This document shows, one piece after another, positions 16,745 through 25,528 of a stretch of DNA of 64,000 bases (positions are counted from its first letter, which is position 1; every line of letters begins with the position of its first letter). The notes beneath the pieces were generated by a model, which was not told the DNA's origin, ran no database searches, and saw only the letters and a program-made list of their open reading frames with translations. The translations under genes were made by a program, and so were the position numbers. The DNA comes from Sphingomonas sp. Leaf357. GTDB lineage: Bacteria; Pseudomonadota; Alphaproteobacteria; Sphingomonadales; Sphingomonadaceae. The stretch covers positions 180,001-244,000 of the forward strand of contig NZ_LMPM01000001.1 in the NCBI RefSeq assembly GCF_001423845.1. The letters are read 5' to 3'.

Positions 16745-18530
16745 GGGCGCATTTCCCCTGCAACCAGGCAAGGTCGCCCGCGTCCATCTGGGGCCCGAGC
16801 ACCGCCACCACCTGTGCATGATAGGCATCGAGCCAGGCGCGCTCCTCCTGTGTCAGCATGTCCGCGACGATCAGGCCGCGCTCGATCGGGCAGAACGTGA
16901 GCGTCTCGAATCCGAGCATGTCCGCATCGCCGTGAGGAAAGGCGCGCGGCTCGACCAGCACGAGATTCTCGATGCGGATGCCGTATTCGCCGGCTTTGTA
17001 ATAGCCCGGCTCGTTCGAGATCATCATGCCGGCGCGGAGCGGCTCGGCAGGTCCGCCACCGGGATAATTGGGCGGCGCGATGCGCTGCGGCCCTTCATGC
17101 ACCGAAAGATACGCGCCGATCCCGTGTCCGGTGCCGTGCGCGTAGTCCAGCCCAGCCTCCCAGAGCGGGCGGCGCGCGAACGCGTCGAGCTGCGCGCCGG
17201 TGGTGCCGGGCGGGAAGATCGCGCTGGCGAGCGCGATATGCCCTTTCAGCACGCGGGTGAAACGGTCGCGCATCTCGGGCGTAGGCGTGCCGACGGGCAC
17301 GACCCGGGTCACGTCGGTCGTGCCATCGGCATATTGCCCGCCCGAATCGACCAGATAGAGCTGGCCGGGTTCGATCGGCGCGTTCGAGTCCTCGGTGACG
17401 TGATAATGCGGGCTGGCCCCGTTGGCACCGGTCGCTGAGATCGTATCGAACGAGGTGTCGAGCAGCACGCCGGTCGCCTCGCGGAAGTCCTGCAGTTTCG
17501 CGGCGGCGGAGAGTTCGCTCTGGCCGCCCTTGGGCAGTTCGATCTCGCACCAGCGCAGGAACCGCGCCAGCGCCGCGCCGTCGCGGGCCGAGGCCGCACG
17601 ATGGCCGGCGATCTCCGCCGGGTTCTTCAGCGCCTTGGCCAGCACGACGGGATCGCGCTCGGCGATGACGGTCGCGCCGCCCCGCTCCAACGCATCGAAG
17701 ATCGCCGCCACCGCGCGTTCGGGATCGGCGGCGATGCGCTTGCCGGCATAGACACACAGCGCATCGGCGAAATCGGCGCGAGGCCGCACACGTACGGCGT
17801 TGCCGAGATGCTGCGCCACGTCTTCGCCGATCTTGTCGGGCGCGACGAACAGGTCCGCAGTGCCGTCGGCATCGACGATGGCATAGGCCAGGGCGACCGG
17901 CGTATGCGCGACATCGCCGCCGCGTACGTTCAGCGCCCAGGCGATCGAATCCAGCGCGGTCAGCACCACCGCATCGGCTTTCTGTTCGGCCAGCCAATCG
18001 GCGATCAGCGCGCGCTTTTCGGCCGAGGACGCGCCCGCCCGGTCGTCGCTTTGCACGGATAGCTTCGTATCGGACGGCTGCGGCCGATCGGGCCAGATCG
18101 CATCGACCGGGTTGGTATCGACCGCGACCAGTTCCGCTCCGCGTGCCGCCAGCGCGGTGCGCGCCTGTTCGACCCAGGCGCGGGTATGCAGCCACGGATC
18201 GTAGCCGATACGACCGCCTTGCGGCGCATGTTCGCCCAGCCAGTCGGCGATGCTGACGGCGGGCACGGGCACGTATTGCCAGTGCGCACCGTCGACCTGC
18301 TGGCGCACCTGCAGCGTGTAGCGCCCGTCGGTGAAGATCGCAGCATCCTCCGGCAGGACGGCGGCGGCACCGGCAGAGCCCTGGAACCCCGTGAGCCAGG
18401 CGAGGCGCTGGGCATAGGCGCCGACATATTCGCTCATATGTTCGTCGGTCAGCGGCACGACGAAGCCGTCGAGGCGGTCGCGCTTCAGCTGGTCGCGCAG
18501 GGCACGGAGGCGGTCGGCATAGGTGGACAT
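16734..18530 (-). CDS. pepP: Xaa-Pro aminopeptidase (M24B, aminopeptidase P)
   Basis: A 598-residue cytoplasmic metallopeptidase that removes an N-terminal residue preceding proline. Two creatinase-like N-terminal domains are followed by the pita-bread catalytic domain with all dinuclear-metal ligands visible: Asp in LYLVDSGGQYADGTTDVTR (two Asp, near 408-420), His in HGTGHGIGAYLSVHEGP (near 485), Glu in SNEPGYY (near 530) and Glu in RIENLVLVE (near 543). The size matches the three-domain eukaryote-like aminopeptidase P. ATG at 18530 (MSTYADRL) is preferred over an upstream 12-residue extension. Confidence 0.94.
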   Translation of the reverse strand: MSTYADRLRALRDQLKRDRLDGFVVPLTDEHMSEYVGAYAQRLAWLTGFQGSAGAAAVLPEDAAIFTDGRYTLQVRQQVDGAHWQYVPVPAVSIADWLGEHAPQGGRIGYDPWLHTRAWVEQARTALAARGAELVAVDTNPVDAIWPDRPQPSDTKLSVQSDDRAGASSAEKRALIADWLAEQKADAVVLTALDSIAWALNVRGGDVAHTPVALAYAIVDADGTADLFVAPDKIGEDVAQHLGNAVRVRPRADFADALCVYAGKRIAADPERAVAAIFDALERGGATVIAERDPVVLAKALKNPAEIAGHRAASARDGAALARFLRWCEIELPKGGQSELSAAAKLQDFREATGVLLDTSFDTISATGANGASPHYHVTEDSNAPIEPGQLYLVDSGGQYADGTTDVTRVVPVGTPTPEMRDRFTRVLKGHIALASAIFPPGTTGAQLDAFARRPLWEAGLDYAHGTGHGIGAYLSVHEGPQRIAPPNYPGGGPAEPLRAGMMISNEPGYYKAGEYGIRIENLVLVEPRAFPHGDADMLGFETLTFCPIERGLIVADMLTQEERAWLDAYHAQVVAVLGPQMDAGDLAWLQGKCAPIA

Positions 18531-18634
18531 CGGAACGGTTCCCGGTAGCGATCTGATCGGCATCACTTCTGGCAGATTTCCCGCGTGCGCAACAGGCGGT
18601 GATTGCCTAGGAGCGGCAGCGAAGGAGATTGGGC

Positions 18635-19504
18635 ATGCAGACGATAGGGGTGATCGGGGCCGGGCAGATGGGTGCCGGCATCGCGCAGGTTTCGGCGCAG
18701 GCGGGCTATCGCGTGTTGCTGTCCGACGTGTCGAAGGCGCGCGCGGAGGCGGGCAAGGCCGGCATCGCCAAGCAGCTGGACCGGGCGGTGACGAAGGAAA
18801 AGATCACGACCGCCGCGCGCGACGAGGCGCTGGCGCGGATCGACTGCGTCGACAGCGTCGCCGACATAGCACCCTGCGGACTGGTGATCGAGGCGGCGAC
18901 CGAACGCGAGGAGATTAAGCGCGCGATCTTCGCCGAGGTCGGCAAGGTGCTCGGCGCGGACGCGGTGCTCGCATCGAACACATCGTCGATTCCGATCACG
19001 CGCCTCGCCCAGGCGTCGCCCGACCCCGCGCGCTTCGTCGGCGTGCATTTCTTCAATCCGGTGCCGGTTATGGGGTTGATCGAGCTGATTCGGGGGCTGG
19101 CCACGTCGGATGCGACGGTCGAGACGGTGGAAAAATACGCGCAGGCGCTGGGCAAGAAGGTGGTGCGGGCCAACGACGCGCCCGGGTTCATCGTCAACCG
19201 CGTGCTGATGCCGATGATCAACGAAGCGTGCTTCGCGCTCGGCGAAGGCGTGGCGACGATCACGGACATCGACCTGGCCTGCCAGTTGGGCCTCAACCAC
19301 CCGATGGGACCGCTGACGCTCGCCGATTTCATCGGGCTCGACACCTGCCTGGAGATCACGCGCGTGCTGTTCGAAGGCACGGGCGATCCCAAATTCCGGC
19401 CGGCGCCGGTGCTGGTGAAATATGTCGAGGCCGGCTGGTTCGGGCGCAAGACCGGACGCGGCTTCTACGATTATTCGGGCGCGGAGCCGGTGCCGACGCG
19501 ATGA
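18635..19504 (+). CDS. 3-hydroxybutyryl-CoA (3-hydroxyacyl-CoA) dehydrogenase
   Basis: A 289-residue NAD(P)-dependent enzyme that interconverts (S)-3-hydroxyacyl-CoA and acetoacetyl-CoA. The Rossmann [11 protein letters not shown] is at residues 8-18; the catalytic His lies in [16 protein letters not shown] near 140, the conserved KPG-like DAPGFIVNR near 184 and a C-terminal [16 protein letters not shown] near 225. ATG at 18635 has AAGGAG seven bases upstream; an upstream TTG is less likely. Monocistronic, diverging from pepP with 104 bp. Confidence 0.95.
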   Translation: MQTIGVIGAGQMGAGIAQVSAQAGYRVLLSDVSKARAEAGKAGIAKQLDRAVTKEKITTAARDEALARIDCVDSVADIAPCGLVIEAATEREEIKRAIFAEVGKVLGADAVLASNTSSIPITRLAQASPDPARFVGVHFFNPVPVMGLIELIRGLATSDATVETVEKYAQALGKKVVRANDAPGFIVNRVLMPMINEACFALGEGVATITDIDLACQLGLNHPMGPLTLADFIGLDTCLEITRVLFEGTGDPKFRPAPVLVKYVEAGWFGRKTGRGFYDYSGAEPVPTR

Positions 19505-19544
19505 CCCGCCCCGGCCCCTGCCCGAAAGGCAAGGGGCCGACAGG

Positions 19545-20003
19545 TTACGCCGCCAAAGCCTCCAGCCAGCGCTGGTGCCAGTGCTCCATCCGCCGGGGAA
19601 ACAGCCGGCGACCGATACGCGCGATCCAGCCGTGCTGGGTTTCCTCGGTCAGGATCGTGCAGCCGCCGTCGGCGAGCGGGGTGATCAGCCAGGCGTGATA
19701 GGCGCGGATGCCGAACGCTTCCGCGATCCAGGCGATACGCGTCCCGGGTTCGAATTCCACGACTCGGGTGTCGAGCGCGACGCCGAACGTCCTCCAGCGG
19801 AAGCGGGCATCGGCGAACAGGTCGGCGCCGCCGCCCTCCACCCGAACGTCCTGCGCATTGGCATAGATCGCAGGCTAGCCGGAGGCGTGGATCAGGCGAA
19901 TCCAGACGATGTCCGGCGCGATCGTCGTCTCGATGCGATTGACGACATGGACCGGGCTGTCCGCCGGCGCGAAACCGGGCGGCCAGCGGATCCCGTCGGT
20001 CAT
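19545..20003 (-). pseudogene. SRPBCC/START-like protein interrupted by an in-frame amber codon
   Basis: From ATG 20003 the frame reads MTDGIRWPPGF and on to LIHASG, then TAG at 19877-19875, then continues PAIYANAQDV through to a normal TAA at 19545. The 152-codon whole looks like one SRPBCC protein, with a tryptophan expected at the stop in the W-x-x-x-Y-x-NA pattern, so a single G-to-A change (TGG to TAG) is the simplest explanation. The start overlaps the SorB stop (ATGA), placing it last in the sulfur operon. It could be a true null, a sequencing error or a restart at GTG 19841. Confidence 0.75.
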
Positions 20004-20404
20004 TGCGGCTTCGCCTGCGCGGGCAGCGCCGTCAGCGCGGCGATCAGCGCCTTGTCGTCGGCCGGGGCGATCGGAGCCTTGTAGACGGTGCGCATCTTGT
20101 CGATCGTCGCCTGCCACTTCTCAGCGTTCAGCGCCGGCTGGGCGAGGATCATCTCGGGCGAATGGCAGGCGGTGCACCTGGCGGTGATCAGGTCGCTGCC
20201 GGGTGAAGCTGGGAACGCGGCGGTTTCCTCCGGCAAGGTGATGCTGTCGGATGCCAACGTCACGTCGCCGCCTGACACCGTAGCACCGGCGACAGCAGGC
20301 GGCAGAGGTTGGCCAGGGGCAACCATGACGATCAGCGCCAGCCAGCCGACCGCCAGCACTGCGAAGATCGCCACCGCGGCGATCGCGATCTTGCGCCCGA
20401 TCAT
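20000..20404 (-). CDS. sorB: Monohaem cytochrome c subunit of sulfite dehydrogenase (SorB-like)
   Basis: A 134-residue exported cytochrome. An N-terminal membrane helix or signal (AVAIFAVLAVGWLALIV) precedes a single haem-binding CTACH site near residue 84 and a downstream Met-containing stretch (KMRTVYKAPI) that could give the sixth ligand. In SorAB the cytochrome accepts electrons from the molybdenum subunit. It is shorter in spacing and directly coupled: its ATG overlaps the SorA stop and its own stop overlaps the next start, each by 4 bp. Family assignment rests on context plus the haem motif. Confidence 0.85.
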   Translation of the reverse strand: MIGRKIAIAAVAIFAVLAVGWLALIVMVAPGQPLPPAVAGATVSGGDVTLASDSITLPEETAAFPASPGSDLITARCTACHSPEMILAQPALNAEKWQATIDKMRTVYKAPIAPADDKALIAALTALPAQAKPQ

Positions 20405-21612
20405 GCCGCCGTCACTCCGATGCTTTCGATCGCATTGCGCATGAAGCCGGATGGATTCCAGGTCGCCGGCCGAACCTGGGTCTGCCCAGCGGCATTGGTG
20501 CAGCGCACGTCGATCCGGTACGTGCCCGGCGGCTGGGCCGGCACGGTCGCCTCCCACAGGCGGAAGCTGTATTTGCCGTGATCGGGGCCGAGCGGCGCGG
20601 CGTGCCAGCTGCGCCCGCCATCCATCGACAGATCGACGCGCGCGACCGCGCTCGTCCCGCCCATCGCCAAACCACGGATGTAGAACGGCGAACGCGCCAC
20701 GACCTTCGCGCCGTTCGCGATATTGGTGAAGAAGGCACGCGGGATCATGCGATTGATCGGGACGGTGGGGAAATCCTTCGCGCCCGGCATCACGTTCGCA
20801 CCCGGCGTGTCCGGAATGCGATACGCCTTGTCCATCCAGTATCCGGTGTCGGGCGCGTCCAGCACCTCGATCCGGTCGAGCGCCTTGACCCAATAGGTCG
20901 AATACCAGCCGGGCACGATCAGCCTGATCGGAAACCCGTTGAGCATCGGCAATTGCGCCCCGTTCATCTGGAACGCGACCATCACCTCGCCATCGCGCGC
21001 ATGATCGAGTGCGAGCGATTTCTCGAACGGCGCGGCGCCGGGCGGTGGCTTGTCGAGGCCACCCACGCGCACCGCCACCGCATTCGGCGCGACCCCGGCG
21101 AGATCGAGCAGATGGCGCAGGCTGACCCCCACCCATTGCGCATTGCCGATCGCGCCATTGCCCCATTGCGCGCCGGGCACGCGGGGAAAGAACAGCCCGC
21201 GCGAATTGCCCGAACATTGGTTGATCGCGGCGATCTCGACCCGCGGCATCTTCAGAAGATCGGCCAGCGACACGCTGAGCCGCCGCCGAACCGCGCCGCC
21301 GATGTTCAGGCGGAAGCTGCGCACATCGACCGAGGTCGGGATGTCGCTGTAATGCCAGCGGACGAAGAACCGCTCGTTGGGGGTGAAGACCTGCCCGTCG
21401 AGCGCATCCATCGGCGTTTCGAGCAACGGCGCGCGGGCACGCTGCAGGATCATGTCGCCCTTGCCGGGAAAACCGCTGGCGACGGAACGGGCGGCATTGC
21501 CACCGGGCAGGCCGAGATCGATCATCCCCTGCGCCCAGACCGGCGCACTCACCAGCCCTGCCCCACCCAGCCCGATCAGGCCGAGCGCGCGGCGGCGGCT
21601 GAGATCATCCAT
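20401..21612 (-). CDS. sorA: Sulfite dehydrogenase molybdenum subunit (SorA-like, sulfite oxidase family)
   Basis: A 403-residue periplasmic molybdopterin oxidoreductase that oxidises sulfite to sulfate. A Tat signal is visible (SRRRALGLIGLGGAG at residues 5-19). The cofactor-binding cysteine lies in NQCSGNSR near residue 133, with FVRWHYSDIP upstream, and a C-terminal dimerisation domain has VARVDLSMDGGRSW. ATG at 21612 is used; a GTG at 21624 overlaps the previous TGA and is an equal alternative. Fully embedded in an operon with a flavin reductase and SorB, so it likely removes sulfite made by the SsuD-type monooxygenase. Confidence 0.92.
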   Translation of the reverse strand: MDDLSRRRALGLIGLGGAGLVSAPVWAQGMIDLGLPGGNAARSVASGFPGKGDMILQRARAPLLETPMDALDGQVFTPNERFFVRWHYSDIPTSVDVRSFRLNIGGAVRRRLSVSLADLLKMPRVEIAAINQCSGNSRGLFFPRVPGAQWGNGAIGNAQWVGVSLRHLLDLAGVAPNAVAVRVGGLDKPPPGAAPFEKSLALDHARDGEVMVAFQMNGAQLPMLNGFPIRLIVPGWYSTYWVKALDRIEVLDAPDTGYWMDKAYRIPDTPGANVMPGAKDFPTVPINRMIPRAFFTNIANGAKVVARSPFYIRGLAMGGTSAVARVDLSMDGGRSWHAAPLGPDHGKYSFRLWEATVPAQPPGTYRIDVRCTNAAGQTQVRPATWNPSGFMRNAIESIGVTAA

Positions 21613-21620
21613 CGGCCGGT

Positions 21621-22220
21621 TCACCCATTGGTCTGCAGCGAAAGCGGCGCGAAGCGGGCGATCTGCTGCCCGACCATGCACAATTGATCGACCACCGCCT
21701 GGTCGTTCGCCCCACCTTCGTCGTCGAACTTGGTGATCTGCGTATTGATCGCAGCGGCGAACGGCGTCGGCCAGCCGCGCAGCGCATGAACGATCGAGCG
21801 CAGGGCGGCGATCGTGCTGCCGGTCGCCTGCCAGCCATAGGCGGTGGCGATCAGCCCGACCGGCATGTCGGCGAGATACGGGCGATCCGCGTCACGCGCG
21901 GTCTCCTCGAGCAGATCGAGCGCATTCTTGACCACGCCCGAGATGCTGCCGTGATAGCCGGGCGAGGCGATGATCAGCGCGGAGGCACCACGCACGGTTT
22001 CGACGAAATCCTGTTCGTCCGGCGTGCGCGTGGCGGCCTTGGGATCGTAGAGCGGCAGGCGCCCCATCTCCACGCCGCCGAACATGCGGGTGCGGAACCC
22101 CTCCCGCCCCGCCGCATCGAGCGCGATCTTCAGCGCGCGCTCGGTGGAGGACATGCCGCCGATCGTGCCGCCGATGCCGACGACCAGGGGCTGTTCGGAA
22201 GACTCACTCGTTTTCGGCAC
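21621..22220 (-). CDS. NADPH-dependent FMN reductase (SsuE/MsuE-like)
   Basis: A 199-residue flavodoxin-fold protein. The FMN phosphate loop is IGGTIGGMSSTERAL (residues 16-30) and the isoalloxazine loop is ASPGYHGSISGVVKNALDLLE near 85-105, both standard for the PF03358 reductases that feed reduced FMN to two-component monooxygenases. It sits between the monooxygenase and sorA, so it most likely supplies FMNH2 to the former. Its TGA overlaps an alternative SorA start by a GTGA junction. Confidence 0.92.
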   Translation of the reverse strand: MPKTSESSEQPLVVGIGGTIGGMSSTERALKIALDAAGREGFRTRMFGGVEMGRLPLYDPKAATRTPDEQDFVETVRGASALIIASPGYHGSISGVVKNALDLLEETARDADRPYLADMPVGLIATAYGWQATGSTIAALRSIVHALRGWPTPFAAAINTQITKFDDEGGANDQAVVDQLCMVGQQIARFAPLSLQTNG

Positions 22221-22232
22221 TGAATTCTCTTC

Positions 22233-22318
22233 CGTTCGTCCTGAGCTTGTCGAAGGACCGTACTTCTAACGGCGGTTGAAAAGAAGAACAGGGCTTCGAC
22301 AGGCTCAGCCCGAACGGG
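22233..22318. repeat. REP-like palindrome, family 1 (copy A)
   Basis: Inverted pair CGTTCGTCCTGAGCTTGTCG and CTTCGACAGGCTCAGCCCGAACGG around a variable core. It is located inside the sulfur operon, between the monooxygenase and the FMN reductase. Related copies are at 52474, 53481 and 59015. Confidence 0.85.
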
Positions 22319-22342
22319 GATGGGCCAGCGCCCTAAGGAACA

Positions 22343-23410
22343 TCACCGCGCGAGCGGCGCGTGATCGATATTGGGCAGCACGTGGCGCGCGAACAGATCC
22401 GCCTCCGCCGCGTGCGGATAACCCGAGAGGATGAACGCCTCGATCCCCATGTCGCGATATGCCTGGATCTTGGCCAGCACCTGATCCGGATCGCCGACGA
22501 TCGCGGCACCGCAGCCGGAGCGGGCGCGGCCGACACCGGTCCAAAGATTGGCCTCGGCATAGCCGTCATCGGCGGCATTCTCGCGCAGTGCGGCTTGCGC
22601 GGCGACGCCGGTCGAGGCGGAATCGAGCGATTTGGCCCGGATCGCGGCCCCTTCGGCATCGTCCAGCTTGGAGAGCAGGCGATCGGCGGCGGTGCGCGCT
22701 TCGGTTTCGGTATCGCGGACGATGACGTGCGCGCGGTAGCCGAATTTCAGCGTGCGGCCATATGCGGCGGCCCGCGCGGTCATGTCGGCGATGATCGCAG
22801 CAACCGTTTCCTGCTTGTCGGGCCACATCAGGAACACGTCGCAGCCCCTGGCGGCGGCATCGCGCGCGTCGGGCGAGAGGCCGCCGAAATAGAGCAAGGG
22901 CGCCTTGCCGGAAACGGTGCCGATGCGCGGCGGATCGACCTTCAGCTTCCAGAACTCGCCGTCATGGTCGAGCGCCTCGCCGTTCAACAGGGTCTTGAGG
23001 ATGTGCATCGCCTCGACCGTGCGGGCGTAGCGCGGGGCGCTAGCCAAGGTCTCGCCGGGCAGGTCGCTGGAGATGATGTTGACGGTCAGGCGCCCGCCGA
23101 GCAACCGGTCGATCGTCGCGATCTGGCGCGCGAGCTGCGGCGGCCAGCTTTCGCCGATGCGCACCGCCATCAGCAGCGCCATGCGCCGCAGCATCGGCGC
23201 GATCGCGGCGGCGAACGCGGTGGTGTCGATGCCGAGGGCATAGCCCGAGGGCAGCAGGATATTGTCGAACCCGCCGGTTTCGGCCTGCAACACGATGTCG
23301 CGGCAATGTTCCCAGCTGGATTTCAGCCTGGCATCGGGCACCCCGAGAAATTCGTAATCGTCATCGCAGAGCGCGGAAAACCAGGAGATTTCGCAAGGCG
23401 CGCGGGTCAC
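22343..23410 (-). CDS. SsuD-type flavin-dependent sulfonate monooxygenase (LLM class)
   Basis: A 355-residue bacterial-luciferase-fold enzyme. Residues known as active-site positions in E. coli SsuD have counterparts here: Arg/His in FGYRAHVIVRD near 230, Arg in GVGRARSGCGAAIVG near 300 and Tyr in LSGYPH near 335. Such enzymes use FMNH2 and oxygen to cleave a C-S bond, releasing sulfite and an aldehyde. It starts at GTG 23410, overlapping the AKR stop (GTGA). The shared SGYPH and GxGxxRxGxG motifs place it closer to sulfonate and dimethylsulfone oxygenases than to other LLM proteins. Its substrate may be sulfoquinovose (see findings) but any alkanesulfonate is possible. Confidence 0.88.
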   Translation of the reverse strand: MTRAPCEISWFSALCDDDYEFLGVPDARLKSSWEHCRDIVLQAETGGFDNILLPSGYALGIDTTAFAAAIAPMLRRMALLMAVRIGESWPPQLARQIATIDRLLGGRLTVNIISSDLPGETLASAPRYARTVEAMHILKTLLNGEALDHDGEFWKLKVDPPRIGTVSGKAPLLYFGGLSPDARDAAARGCDVFLMWPDKQETVAAIIADMTARAAAYGRTLKFGYRAHVIVRDTETEARTAADRLLSKLDDAEGAAIRAKSLDSASTGVAAQAALRENAADDGYAEANLWTGVGRARSGCGAAIVGDPDQVLAKIQAYRDMGIEAFILSGYPHAAEADLFARHVLPNIDHAPLAR

Positions 23411-24324
23411 GGCAGCTTCTCCCCGCGCGACGCGACCAGCACGTCGTACCATTCGGCGCGCGACCAGCGCACCGTGTGCACATCGGCGATCTCGGCGATC
23501 CGGCCGACATTCTGCGTGCCGACGATCGGGATGACCCGAGCAGGGTGCGCCATGATCCAGCTATAAGCGGCGCTGGCGCGGCTGACGCCGGCGTCCTGCG
23601 CCTTCTTGTCGAGCGCGGCGGCGACGGCATGTTCGCGGGCATTGCCAGGTTCGGCGATGCGCCCGCCACCCAGCGGCGACCAGGCAAGCACGGCGATGTC
23701 GCGTTCCATCGTCAGATCGAGCAGGCCGGACGTGATCGGCTCCAGTTCGAGGGCTGAGAATTCCGGCTGCACGGTGGCGAGCGGGATCGTCAGGTAGCTG
23801 GCCAGTGCGGTCGTCTGGGCGAGCGTGTAGTTCGACACGCCGACCGCGCGGACCTTGCCCGATGCGACCATCTTCTCGAGCGTCGCGGCGACCTCCTGCG
23901 GGTGGGCGAGGATGTCCGGCCGGTGGATCTGGTACAGATCGACCCGGTCGGTCTTCATCCGGCGCAGCGAAGTGTCGAGCGCCGCCTCGAGATAGGCCGC
24001 GCTCGAATCGTACGGCACCGGCGGGGTGATGCCGCCCTTGGTCGCCAGTACCATGCGGTCGCGCAAACCGGGCGAGTCGACAAAGATCTCTCCGAGCAGC
24101 GACTCGGCATCGCCGAACCCGCCAGCACCGTCGAAACCGTAGATATCGGCGGTGTCGAACAGCGTCACGCCGGCGTCGAATGCCGCCTCGATCAGGGCTC
24201 TGCCCTCGCCCGGCGAGACGCCGGCGAAGCGCCACATGCCCCAGGCGATAGGTGAGACCAGCAATCCGCTCTTGCCGAGCGGCCGCATTTCGGGTGTAAG
24301 GTGGGTTTCAGACATCGTTGTCAT
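23407..24324 (-). CDS. Aldo/keto reductase
   Basis: A 305-residue (302 from the inner ATG at 24315) TIM-barrel NADPH oxidoreductase. The catalytic tetrad is visible: Asp and Tyr in FDTADIYG near 55, Lys in LATKGG near 95 and His in YQIHRPD near 130. GKVRAVGVSN and SPLGGG follow, and the end is VASRGEKLP. This GMWR/HRPD/SPLGGG pattern resembles AKRs that reduce sugar aldehydes, including SmoB of the sulfoquinovose monooxygenase pathway, from memory. First gene of the sulfur operon, overlapping the monooxygenase by GTGA. No clear ribosome-binding site is seen at either start. Confidence 0.9.
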   Translation of the reverse strand: MTTMSETHLTPEMRPLGKSGLLVSPIAWGMWRFAGVSPGEGRALIEAAFDAGVTLFDTADIYGFDGAGGFGDAESLLGEIFVDSPGLRDRMVLATKGGITPPVPYDSSAAYLEAALDTSLRRMKTDRVDLYQIHRPDILAHPQEVAATLEKMVASGKVRAVGVSNYTLAQTTALASYLTIPLATVQPEFSALELEPITSGLLDLTMERDIAVLAWSPLGGGRIAEPGNAREHAVAAALDKKAQDAGVSRASAAYSWIMAHPARVIPIVGTQNVGRIAEIADVHTVRWSRAEWYDVLVASRGEKLP

Positions 24325-24325
24325 A
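24316..24325. promoter_or_regulatory. Candidate shared operator core CGTTGTCATA, copy 2
   Basis: It lies in the 15-24 bp spacer between the divergent AKR and Gfo/Idh/MocA genes, so one site could control both. TGACAACGATGTCT on the reverse strand is an imperfect palindrome centred on CG. See copies at 646 and 25471. Confidence 0.3.
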
Positions 24326-24339
24326 TAAGGGCGAGATCG

Positions 24340-25428
24340 TTGGGAGAGCAAGTACGATATGGTCTGGTCGGCGCCGGCATGATGGGCGTCGAGCATATCA
24401 ACAATCTGGCGATCACGCCGGGCGCGGTGGTCACGGCGCTGGCCGATCCGACCGCGACGTCGATCAACTGGAGCCTGAAGGCGCTGGGCGACAGAGCCGG
24501 TTCCGTGACGAGTTTCGACTCGGCCGAAGCGCTGGCGAAAAGCGGCCTGTGCGACGCGGTGATCGTCGCCAGCCCGAACTACACCCACCGCGCGGTGCTG
24601 ACGCCGTTGTTCGACGCGGGCCTGCACATCCTGTGCGAGAAGCCGATCGCCACGACGATCGAAGACGCGCGCTGGATCGTCGACCGGGCGGAAGCGTCGG
24701 ACAAGGTGTTCTGGACGGCGATGGAATATCGCTACATGCCGCCGGCGGCCGAATTCATCCGCGAAGTGCATGACGGGCGCATCGGCACGTTGCGGATGCT
24801 GTCGATCCGCGAACACCGCTTTCCGTTCCTCGAAAAGGTCGGCGACTGGAATCGATTCAGCCGCAACACCGGCGGCACGATGGTCGAGAAATGCTGCCAT
24901 TTCTTCGATCTGATGCGCCTGATCACGCAGAGCGAGGCGGTGCGAGTCTATTGCTCCGGCGCGATGGACGTGAACCATCTCGACGAGCGCTATGGCGGCG
25001 AGACACCCGACATCATCGACAACAGCTACACCACCGTCGACTTCGCCAACGGGGTGCGCGCGATGCTCGATCTGTCGATGTTCGCCGACGGGGCGGAGAA
25101 TCAGGAAGAGATCGCGGCGGTCGGCGACCAAGCACGGCTTGAAGTGCTGATCCCCGAAGGCGCGATCGTGCATTCGCCGCGCGTCGGCTTCCGCAATGCC
25201 AAGCGGGCGACGCGCCGCGTGGTCCATACCGACGAAACCGCGCTGAACGCCGGCAGCCATCACGGATCGACCTTCTACGAGCACCAGAAGTTCAACGCGG
25301 CGGTGCGCGGGCAGGGCAAGGTCGAGGTGACGGCGCGCGACGGGCTGATGGCGGTGGCGATCGGCACGGCAGCGGAGATCAGCGCGCGCGAACACCGCGT
25401 GGTGGAGATGAGCGAACTCGGATTCTGA
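24340..25428 (+). CDS. Gfo/Idh/MocA family NAD(P)-dependent oxidoreductase
   Basis: A 362-residue two-domain protein. The Rossmann motif VGAGMMGVEHINNL starts near residue 9, the family CEKPIATT near 97 supplies the catalytic lysine, and GGTMVEKCCHFFDLMRL near 177 is the substrate-domain helix with a conserved His. The family includes sugar dehydrogenases and NAD-dependent glycoside hydrolases (GH109, GH188). No ATG fits; TTG at 24340 has AAGG nine bases upstream, and GTG 24301 would run through the AKR start. Divergent from the sulfur operon and followed by a TonB receptor, so it may process the imported glycoside. Exact reaction unknown. Confidence 0.85.
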   Translation: MGEQVRYGLVGAGMMGVEHINNLAITPGAVVTALADPTATSINWSLKALGDRAGSVTSFDSAEALAKSGLCDAVIVASPNYTHRAVLTPLFDAGLHILCEKPIATTIEDARWIVDRAEASDKVFWTAMEYRYMPPAAEFIREVHDGRIGTLRMLSIREHRFPFLEKVGDWNRFSRNTGGTMVEKCCHFFDLMRLITQSEAVRVYCSGAMDVNHLDERYGGETPDIIDNSYTTVDFANGVRAMLDLSMFADGAENQEEIAAVGDQARLEVLIPEGAIVHSPRVGFRNAKRATRRVVHTDETALNAGSHHGSTFYEHQKFNAAVRGQGKVEVTARDGLMAVAIGTAAEISAREHRVVEMSELGF

Positions 25429-25470
25429 CGCGAAGCGGGGCTTTGTCGCGGCAAAGCCTGATTGCGCTGT

Positions 25471-25480
25471 CATAACAACG
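25471..25480. promoter_or_regulatory. Candidate shared operator core, copy 3 (CATAACAACG)
   Basis: The reverse complement CGTTGTTATG differs from the other two copies at two positions, and the extended match with copy 2 is CATCGTTGT plus AT. It is 48 bp upstream of the TonB receptor start. Inference. Confidence 0.25.
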
Positions 25481-25528
25481 ATGAAGATAATATCCCATCG
25501 GATGAATGGGAATTCAGTGGAGGGAAGA

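Noticed and set aside
20405..21217. Extension of SorB by 270 codons
   Set aside because: Out-of-frame reading of sorA; the signal helix MIGRKIAIAAVAIF and ATGA overlap give the true start at 20404.
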